From: Bacteroidota bacterium
GTDB taxonomy: Bacteria; Bacteroidota; Bacteroidia; Flavobacteriales_D; Crocinitomicaceae
DNA: 27,964 nucleotides
Reading direction: 5' to 3'
NCBI GenBank assembly: GCA_016866375.1
Contig: VGMK01000005.1
Location: 1-27,964 of the forward strand
Below, piece by piece: positions 23,270-27,964 of the stretch; position 1 is the first letter of the stretch; the number at the start of each line of letters is the position of its first letter. The position numbers and the translations under genes were made by a program. The notes beneath the pieces are model-generated. The model was not told the DNA's origin and made no database searches. It worked only from the letters and a program-made list of their open reading frames with translations.

Positions 23270-23464
23270 ATGAAACAGCAAGAAATTAATAAATTGTCAA
23301 TAGAAGATTTGAAAAATAGACTTTCAGATTTTAAAAATCAATATGCGAATTTAAAATTGACTCACAAGATGGCCCCAATTGAAAACCCCCTTAGAATAAG
23401 AGGAATGAGAAAGGTGATAGCGCGATTGAGTTCTGAATTAACCAAAAGATCAAATCAAGCTTAA
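23270..23464 (+). CDS. rpmC: 50S ribosomal protein L29
   Basis: A 64-residue two-helix protein at the tunnel exit beside L23. KQQEINKLSIEDLKNRLSDF and NPLRIRGMRKVIARLSSEL are diagnostic. ATG 23270 is preferred over the TTG at 23264, giving the usual MKxxEI start. Small but clearly coding, in the standard position between L16 and S17. Confidence 0.95.
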   Translation: MKQQEINKLSIEDLKNRLSDFKNQYANLKLTHKMAPIENPLRIRGMRKVIARLSSELTKRSNQA

Positions 23465-23484
23465 GCAAAAATTAATTACCCAAT

Positions 23485-23742
23485 ATGGAAAAGCGCAATT
23501 TAAGAAAGGAAAGAATCGGTTTAGTAACGAGTGATAAAATGGAAAAATCAATCGTTGTTGCAGTTGAGCGTAAAGTGAAGCACCCGAAATATGGAAAATT
23601 TGTCAAGAAAACCACCAAGTTTGTTGCCCATGACGAAAAAAATGAGTCGCATGTCGGAGATACGGTTAGAATAGCGGAAACGCGACCGTTAAGTAAATCA
23701 AAGAATTGGAGGTTAGTTGAAATTGTTGAAAGAGCTAAATAA
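23485..23742 (+). CDS. rpsQ: 30S ribosomal protein S17
   Basis: An 85-residue OB-fold protein that binds the 16S 5' domain. Recognised by RNLRKERIGLVTSDKMEKSI, HPKYGKFVKKTTKFVAHDE and GDTVRIAETRPLSKSKNWRL. Length and fold elements are normal. It starts 20 bases after rpmC and ends 9 bases before rplN. Confidence 0.97.
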   Translation: MEKRNLRKERIGLVTSDKMEKSIVVAVERKVKHPKYGKFVKKTTKFVAHDEKNESHVGDTVRIAETRPLSKSKNWRLVEIVERAK

Positions 23743-23751
23743 CCTGAAAAA

Positions 23752-24120
23752 ATGATACAAACAGAATCTAGATTATCAGTTGCAGACAATTCGGGCGCAA
23801 AAGAAGTATTGTGTATACGCGTATTAGGAGGCACAAGAAAACGATACGCCTGTGTAGGGGATAAAATTGTTGTTGCTGTCAAGAGTGCCCTGCCCAATGG
23901 TGGAGTCAAAAAAGGGGCAGTTGCAAAAGCGGTAATTGTTCGAACTAAAAAAGAAGTACGGCGTGCAGACGGATCCTACATCAGATTTGACGACAATGCA
24001 TGTGTGATTTTGAATCAAACAGGTGAAATGAGAGGGACCCGTATTTTTGGCCCTGTGGCTAGAGAGCTTCGTGAAAACAATTACATGAAGATTGTTTCAT
24101 TAGCACCAGAGGTGCTGTAA
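23752..24120 (+). CDS. rplN: 50S ribosomal protein L14
   Basis: A 122-residue protein at the subunit interface and the site where the silencing factor RsfS binds in other bacteria. MIQTESRLSVADNSGAKEVL, RVLGGTRKRYACVGDKIVVA and ARELRENNYMKIVSLAPEVL (the C-terminus) match the family end to end. It is followed 8 bases later by rplX. Confidence 0.98.
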   Translation: MIQTESRLSVADNSGAKEVLCIRVLGGTRKRYACVGDKIVVAVKSALPNGGVKKGAVAKAVIVRTKKEVRRADGSYIRFDDNACVILNQTGEMRGTRIFGPVARELRENNYMKIVSLAPEVL

Positions 24121-24128
24121 AATAGTAA

Positions 24129-24452
24129 ATGATGCAAAAGAAGTTACATATTAAAGTTGGAGACACGGTAAGAATTAACAGCGGAGAGTCTAAAGGACAG
24201 GAGGGTAAAGTTCTTGCAGTTGACCGTGAAAAAATGCGGGCTGTTGTGGAAGGAGTGAACATTATAAAAAAACATGTCAAGCCCAGTGCGAGTAATCCAC
24301 AAGGGGGAATTGAAGAGAAGCCTGGATCGATCCATTTGTCAAATTTGATGCTGGTTTTCAAAGGTGTTGCTTCTCGATTGGGCAGAAAACTTGATGATAA
24401 AGGTAAATTAGTACGCTACTCAAAAAAATCAGGGGAGGTGATAAAACAATGA
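24129..24452 (+). CDS. rplX: 50S ribosomal protein L24
   Basis: A 107-residue assembly-initiator protein with an N-terminal KOW motif (KLHIKVGDTVRINSGESKGQ, then EGKVLAVDREKMRAVVEGVN). The second half is NPQGGIEEKPGSIHLSNLML and a C-terminal RYSKKSGEVIKQ. Start could be either of two tandem ATGs (24129 or 24132). The stop overlaps rplE as ATGA. In E. coli S8 represses the spc operon in this junction; here any such site would lie inside coding sequence. Confidence 0.96.
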   Translation: MMQKKLHIKVGDTVRINSGESKGQEGKVLAVDREKMRAVVEGVNIIKKHVKPSASNPQGGIEEKPGSIHLSNLMLVFKGVASRLGRKLDDKGKLVRYSKKSGEVIKQ

Positions 24453-25000
24453 CATACAAGCCAAGATTAAAAGAAAAGTATAAAGGAGAAATCGTGAAGT
24501 CGTTGACTGACAGATTTGGTTTCAAGTCAACAATGAGAGTTCCAAAATTGAAAAAGATAATATTGAGTCAAGGCATGGGAGACGCTGTTGCTGATAAGAA
24601 ACTGATAGAGAGTGCTGCTGCAGACTTATCTAGAATTGCAGGTCAAAAGGCTATCACAACTATGTCTAAGAAAGATATTTCTAATTTCAAACTAAGAAAA
24701 GGAATGCCGATAGGAACAAAAGTTACCTTAAGGGGTGACCGTATGTATGATTTCTTAGACAGACTTCTGGCAGTGGCATTACCGAGAACACGTGATTTTA
24801 GAGGAATTAATCCAAAAGGATTTGATGGAAGAGGCAACTTCAACTTAGGGATTAAAGAGCATATTATTTTCCCCGAAATCGATATAGATAAGGTTAATCG
24901 AATACTAGGAATGGATATAACTTTCGTAACATCAGCGCAAAATGATGAAGAAGCAAAAGCGCTTCTGGATGCATTTGGTTTTCCATTCACAAAAAAATAA
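24449..25000 (+). CDS. rplE: 50S ribosomal protein L5
   Basis: A 183-residue 5S rRNA-binding protein of the central protuberance that touches P-site tRNA. Typical segments are MRVPKLKKIILSQGMGDAVA, KAITTMSKKDISNFKLRKGM, LRGDRMYDFLDRLLAVALPR and GINPKGFDGRGNFNLGIKEH. The start overlaps rplX by 4 bases, which suggests translational coupling. Confidence 0.98.
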   Translation: MTYKPRLKEKYKGEIVKSLTDRFGFKSTMRVPKLKKIILSQGMGDAVADKKLIESAAADLSRIAGQKAITTMSKKDISNFKLRKGMPIGTKVTLRGDRMYDFLDRLLAVALPRTRDFRGINPKGFDGRGNFNLGIKEHIIFPEIDIDKVNRILGMDITFVTSAQNDEEAKALLDAFGFPFTKK

Positions 25001-25007
25001 GTAAGAA

Positions 25008-25322
25008 ATGGCAAAAGAATCAATGAAAGCGCGAGAGCGCAAAAGAGAAAGGTTAGTTAATCGATATGCTGAAAAGAGGGTTGAGCTGATCAAGATTTTA
25101 AAATCTACTGATTCATCAGATGATTTACAATCTCAAAAATGGGAAGCTATGTTGAAATTACAGCAGTTACCTGCAAATTCAGCAAAAGTAAGGAAGCATA
25201 ATCGGTGTGGATTGACAGGGAGACCAAGAGGCTATATGAGAGATTTTGGTTTATCTCGTGTGACTTTCAGAGAAATGGCACTCGAAGGAAAAATCCCTGG
25301 AGTGAGAAAAAGTAGTTGGTAA
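25008..25322 (+). CDS. rpsN: 30S ribosomal protein S14, zinc-free long form
   Basis: A 104-residue S14. It has MAKESMKARERKRERLVNRY, LPANSAKVRKHNRCGLTGRP and FGLSRVTFREMALEGKIPGV, ending KSSW. Only one cysteine is present, so this is the C-minus form without the zinc ribbon. The central segment (STDSSDDLQSQKWEAMLKLQ) gives it the length of the E. coli protein rather than the roughly 89 residues I recall for some Flavobacteriia. Confidence 0.97.
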   Translation: MAKESMKARERKRERLVNRYAEKRVELIKILKSTDSSDDLQSQKWEAMLKLQQLPANSAKVRKHNRCGLTGRPRGYMRDFGLSRVTFREMALEGKIPGVRKSSW

Positions 25323-25335
25323 ATAAAGAAAAAAA

Positions 25336-25734
25336 ATGAATACAGATCCAATATCAGATTATCTAACAAGAATCCGCAACGCTAGTTCGGCGGGTTTAAA
25401 AATCGTGGAGATACCTTCTTCGAATATGAAAAAAGCGATGACTCAAATTCTATTCGATCAAGGGTATATTTTGAATTATAAATTCGAGGATGATTCAAAA
25501 CAAGGGCTTATAAAAATTGCGTTGAAATATAATCAATCAACTCGTGTTCCTGCAATTACAAAATTACAGAGAGCTTCTCGCCCTGGTTTGAGAAAATATA
25601 GCGGTTCGGAAACGATGCCACGTGTATTGAATGGTCTCGGAATTGCAATAGTTTCTACTTCTAAAGGAGTAATAACTGACAAAGAAGCAAGAAAATTAAA
25701 TATTGGCGGAGAAGTAATTTGTTACGTATATTAA
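25336..25734 (+). CDS. rpsH: 30S ribosomal protein S8
   Basis: A 132-residue central-domain assembly protein. NTDPISDYLTRIRNASSAGL opens it; KLQRASRPGLRKYSGSETMP and LNGLGIAIVSTSKGVITDKE are diagnostic, and it ends GGEVICYVY. It has the features of the RNA-binding protein that also represses spc operons in other bacteria. Whether it does so here cannot be told from the sequence. Confidence 0.98.
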   Translation: MNTDPISDYLTRIRNASSAGLKIVEIPSSNMKKAMTQILFDQGYILNYKFEDDSKQGLIKIALKYNQSTRVPAITKLQRASRPGLRKYSGSETMPRVLNGLGIAIVSTSKGVITDKEARKLNIGGEVICYVY

Positions 25735-25743
25735 AATTAAGTA

Positions 25744-26298
25744 ATGTCGAGAATAGGTAAAGCAATAATAACGATTCCAACGGGTGTAGAGATTTCTCAA
25801 CAAGCGGGAATGGTGACCGTAAAAGGTAAGAAAGGTCAATTAGAGCAATCATTAGACGATTGTGTGGAAATGATAATCGATAATGGAGTTATAACTTTTA
25901 CGAGAAAATCAGACGCGCCCGATCACCGTTCAAAACACGGTTTGTACCGTGCCCTGATTCATAACATGATTATAGGTGTCTCTGAGGGATTTACTCAGAA
26001 ACTCGAAGTTATAGGTGTAGGTTATCGTGCAAATACATCCGGGCAGCAATTGGAATTGTCCTTGGGTTTTTCTCATGCAATTGTGATGGAAATTCCCGCA
26101 GAAGTAAAAGTTTCAGCGAATACTGAAAAAGGGCAGCCACCCGTTGTGACCTTAGAATCACATGATAAACAATTGTTGGGGCAGGTTGCAGCAAAAATAA
26201 GATCCTTAAGAAAACCTGAACCTTACAAAGGAAAGGGAATTCGATTTATGGGTGAAGAAACTAGAAGAAAAGCTGGTAAGTCAGCAGGTAAAAAATAA
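25744..26298 (+). CDS. rplF: 50S ribosomal protein L6
   Basis: A 184-residue protein near the sarcin-ricin loop, built of two similar domains. MSRIGKAIITIPTGVEISQQ, DHRSKHGLYRALIHNMIIGV, LEVIGVGYRANTSGQQLELS and the C-terminal RSLRKPEPYKGKGIRFMGEE are all present. Length is slightly above E. coli because of the Lys/Ala tail. rplR starts 16 bases downstream. Confidence 0.98.
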   Translation: MSRIGKAIITIPTGVEISQQAGMVTVKGKKGQLEQSLDDCVEMIIDNGVITFTRKSDAPDHRSKHGLYRALIHNMIIGVSEGFTQKLEVIGVGYRANTSGQQLELSLGFSHAIVMEIPAEVKVSANTEKGQPPVVTLESHDKQLLGQVAAKIRSLRKPEPYKGKGIRFMGEETRRKAGKSAGKK

Positions 26299-26314
26299 TA
26301 TTTTATTAAGTATC

Positions 26315-26668
26315 ATGGCACTAAACAAAGTACAAAGGAGAGCTAAGATTAAAAGAAGAATTCGTAAAAAGATTTTTGGAACCAACGAGTTACCAAGACT
26401 GAGCGTATTTAGAAGTAATAAACAAATTTATGCTCAGCTTATTGATGACCTAACCGGAAAAACAATTGTTTCTGCGGGTTCATTGAAAGAAAAAGTTAAT
26501 AAGGAAGGAAATAAAACAAATCAAGCAACTGCAGTGGGTAAATTGATTGCGGAAAAAGCACAAAAAGCAGGGATTTCTTCTGCGGTATTTGACAGAAATG
26601 GTTACTTGTATCACGGTCGTGTCAAATCTCTGGCAGATGCAGCGCGCGAAGGTGGACTTAATTTTTAA
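26315..26668 (+). CDS. rplR: 50S ribosomal protein L18
   Basis: A 117-residue 5S rRNA-binding protein. MALNKVQRRAKIKRRIRKKI is the basic N-terminus; RLSVFRSNKQIYAQLIDDL and FDRNGYLYHGRVKSLADAAR are diagnostic, and it ends EGGLNF. The reading frame stays open back to 26252 inside rplF, but the ATG at 26315 gives the family start and lies outside that gene. Confidence 0.97.
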   Translation: MALNKVQRRAKIKRRIRKKIFGTNELPRLSVFRSNKQIYAQLIDDLTGKTIVSAGSLKEKVNKEGNKTNQATAVGKLIAEKAQKAGISSAVFDRNGYLYHGRVKSLADAAREGGLNF

Positions 26669-26674
26669 TAAATA

Positions 26675-27193
26675 ATGGCAGCTCAAACAGTAAATAGAGT
26701 AAAATCGGCAGATATCGAGTTAAAAGATAAACTCGTGGCAGTAAATCGTGTAACAAAAGTAACCAAAGGCGGTAGAACTTTTAGCTTCTCCGCAATCGTA
26801 GTTGTTGGTGACGAAAATGGAGTCGTTGGTCACGGCCTAGGAAAGGCTAAAGAGGTAACGGAAGCAATAACCAAAGGAATCGACGACGCGAAAAAGAATT
26901 TGATTCGAGTGCCAATTTTGAAGGGAACAGTGCCCCATCAACAGCATGGGAAATATGGTGGTGCACAGGTTTTGTTGAAGCCCGCAACACCAGGTACGGG
27001 AGTTATCGCTGGAGGTGCCATGAGGGCAGTTCTAGAAAGCGTTGGTATTCACAATGTATTAGCTAAGAGTCAAGGGTCCTCAAATCCACATAATGTTGTT
27101 AAAGCTACAATCGATGCGCTAGAAAAAATGCGCGACGCTGTTGGAGTTGCTCGACAGCGTGGAATAGAGTTAAACAAAGTATTTAACGGATAA
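26675..27193 (+). CDS. rpsE: 30S ribosomal protein S5
   Basis: A 172-residue protein at the mRNA entry pore with roles in decoding fidelity. VAVNRVTKVTKGGRTFSFSA and GHGLGKAKEVTEAITKGIDD form the N-terminal domain. GTGVIAGGAMRAVLESVGIH and SSNPHNVVKATIDALEKM mark the C-terminal domain. The loop around VTKVTKGG, where spectinomycin-resistance changes occur in E. coli, looks normal. Confidence 0.98.
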   Translation: MAAQTVNRVKSADIELKDKLVAVNRVTKVTKGGRTFSFSAIVVVGDENGVVGHGLGKAKEVTEAITKGIDDAKKNLIRVPILKGTVPHQQHGKYGGAQVLLKPATPGTGVIAGGAMRAVLESVGIHNVLAKSQGSSNPHNVVKATIDALEKMRDAVGVARQRGIELNKVFNG

Positions 27194-27199
27194 TTAAAC

Positions 27200-27376
27200 A
27201 TGAGTACAATTAAAATAAAACAGGTTAAAAGTGCAATCAAACGTCCTGCTCGTCAGAAAGCTACGATAGAAGCACTTGGATTTAGAAAGTTAAATCAGAC
27301 GATCGAGAAAGAAGCAACCCCACAAATTCTTGGGATGATTGCAAAAGTGAGACACCTAATTGAAGTGGTAGAATAA
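27200..27376 (+). CDS. rpmD: 50S ribosomal protein L30
   Basis: A 58-residue protein read directly from the sequence: it starts MSTIKIKQVKSAIKRPARQK and continues through ATIEALGFRKLNQTIEKEAT to a C-terminal VRHLIEVVE. The pattern (I-K-I-x-x-V-K-S-x-I, then L-G-x-x-K-x-x-x) and the place between rpsE and rplO identify it as L30. Spacing is 6 bases after rpsE and 11 before rplO. Confidence 0.95.
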   Translation: MSTIKIKQVKSAIKRPARQKATIEALGFRKLNQTIEKEATPQILGMIAKVRHLIEVVE

Positions 27377-27387
27377 AAATAGAAGAA

Positions 27388-27831
27388 ATGAATTTAAGTA
27401 ATTTAACACCGGCAAATGGTGCAGTAAAGAAGGAGAGAAGGATTGGAAGAGGTCAGGGATCTGGGCATGGAGGAACTTCTACCAGGGGCCATAAAGGAGC
27501 TAAGTCTCGTTCAGGATACAAAACAAAAATTGGCTTTGAGGGAGGGCAGATGCCTTTGCAAAGACGCATCCCGAAGTTTGGATTTAAAAATATCAATAGA
27601 ATTGAGTTCAAAGCGGTAAATCTCGATATTATTGAATCACTTGCTGCTCAAGGAATCGTTGAAATTGATTTCGAGGTATTGAAGGCAAACGGTGTAGTAT
27701 CCACGAATGATAGGGTTAAAATTTTGGGAAGAGGCAAGTTAAATGTTAAAGTTTCCATATCGGCGAATGCATTTTCTGCGTCTGCGATCGCGGCAATTGA
27801 GGCTGTTGGTGGAACACACAACACTATTTAA
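27388..27831 (+). CDS. rplO: 50S ribosomal protein L15
   Basis: A 147-residue late-assembly protein of the 50S subunit. The Gly/Arg-rich N-terminus (RRIGRGQGSGHGGTSTRGHK) is followed by FEGGQMPLQRRIPKFGFKN. The globular C-terminal half contains LAAQGIVEIDFEVLKANGVV and VKILGRGKLNVKVSISANAF. It ends 11 bases before secY. Confidence 0.98.
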   Translation: MNLSNLTPANGAVKKERRIGRGQGSGHGGTSTRGHKGAKSRSGYKTKIGFEGGQMPLQRRIPKFGFKNINRIEFKAVNLDIIESLAAQGIVEIDFEVLKANGVVSTNDRVKILGRGKLNVKVSISANAFSASAIAAIEAVGGTHNTI

Positions 27832-27842
27832 AACTTGAATAA

Positions 27843-27964
27843 ATGAAACGGTTAATTCAAAATTTAAAGAAGATTTGGGCGGTTGAAGAATTAAGAAAAC
27901 GTATTCTTTACACACTCCTGCTGATTTTAGTTTACCGTTTGGGATCTTTTGTAATTCTTCCCGG
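27843..27964 (+). CDS. secY: protein translocase subunit SecY, N-terminal fragment at window edge
   Basis: The first 40 codons of a gene cut by the window end. The reading MKRLIQNLKKIWAVEELRKR, then ILYTLLLILVYRLGSFVILP, gives the amphipathic start and first transmembrane helix of SecY, the channel subunit of the Sec translocon. Its place right after rplO is the standard end of the spc operon. No start doubt: ATG 27843 is the first in frame. Confidence 0.93.
   Translation, partial: MKRLIQNLKKIWAVEELRKRILYTLLLILVYRLGSFVILP

Noticed and set aside
25008..25322. Long S14 as a sign of horizontal transfer from Proteobacteria
   Set aside because: Longer zinc-free S14 proteins probably also occur in other Bacteroidota, and the gene sits in an undisturbed operon with similar base usage.
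1..27964. Mobile elements, CRISPR arrays, tRNA or rRNA genes, toxin-antitoxin or defence genes
   Set aside because: No transposase, integrase, regular repeat-spacer array, tRNA-like cloverleaf or rRNA stretch was seen; the window is packed with core genes.

Overview
The window is an AT-rich, almost fully coding piece of a Bacteroidota chromosome. Four things point to that phylum. Several promoters fit the TTTG / TAnnTTTG pattern. Most genes have A-rich leaders without a Shine-Dalgarno sequence. The gliding genes gldE and gldD sit behind ssb. The miaB, sigma-54 activator, lptE and TPR gene order, and an rpsL-rpsG-fusA-rpsJ cluster without tuf, are as I remember them from this phylum. I cannot place it below phylum from the sequence alone; a Cytophagales- or Flavobacteriales-like gliding bacterium is plausible.

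Layout. Positions 1-4145, minus strand: a tightly packed operon of miaB, a sigma-54 activator, lptE and a TPR-like protein of unknown function, with junctions of -4, +1 and 0 nt. Positions 4146-4335: a divergent intergenic region with promoters for both sides and several symmetric and repeated elements. Positions 4336-9758, plus strand: topA, ssb, gldE, gldD and folK, covering DNA topology and repair, the gliding/T9SS accessory pair and folate synthesis; the last three genes overlap. Positions 9843-11555: a large lipoprotein with an OmpA-like domain and TPR-like repeats. It ends at a bidirectional terminator shared with a convergent glycosyltransferase-like gene (11609-12520, minus). Positions 12599-15529, plus strand: clpP and clpX (one base apart), then the pyruvate dehydrogenase E1 beta gene. 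Positions 15621-27964, plus strand: a strong promoter and a short hairpin leader, then rpsL, rpsG, fusA and the complete S10 and spc ribosomal series through rplO, with the first 40 codons of secY at the edge.

Almost everything here is core housekeeping, and I found no mobile element, CRISPR array, tRNA, rRNA or defence locus. I did not find a convincing undescribed system. The points most worth a second look are an oversized GldD with an unexplained internal segment, the stacked repeats between miaB and topA, the terminal hairpin in the str leader, the sensor-less sigma-54 activator in an lptE operon, and the OmpA/TPR lipoprotein.
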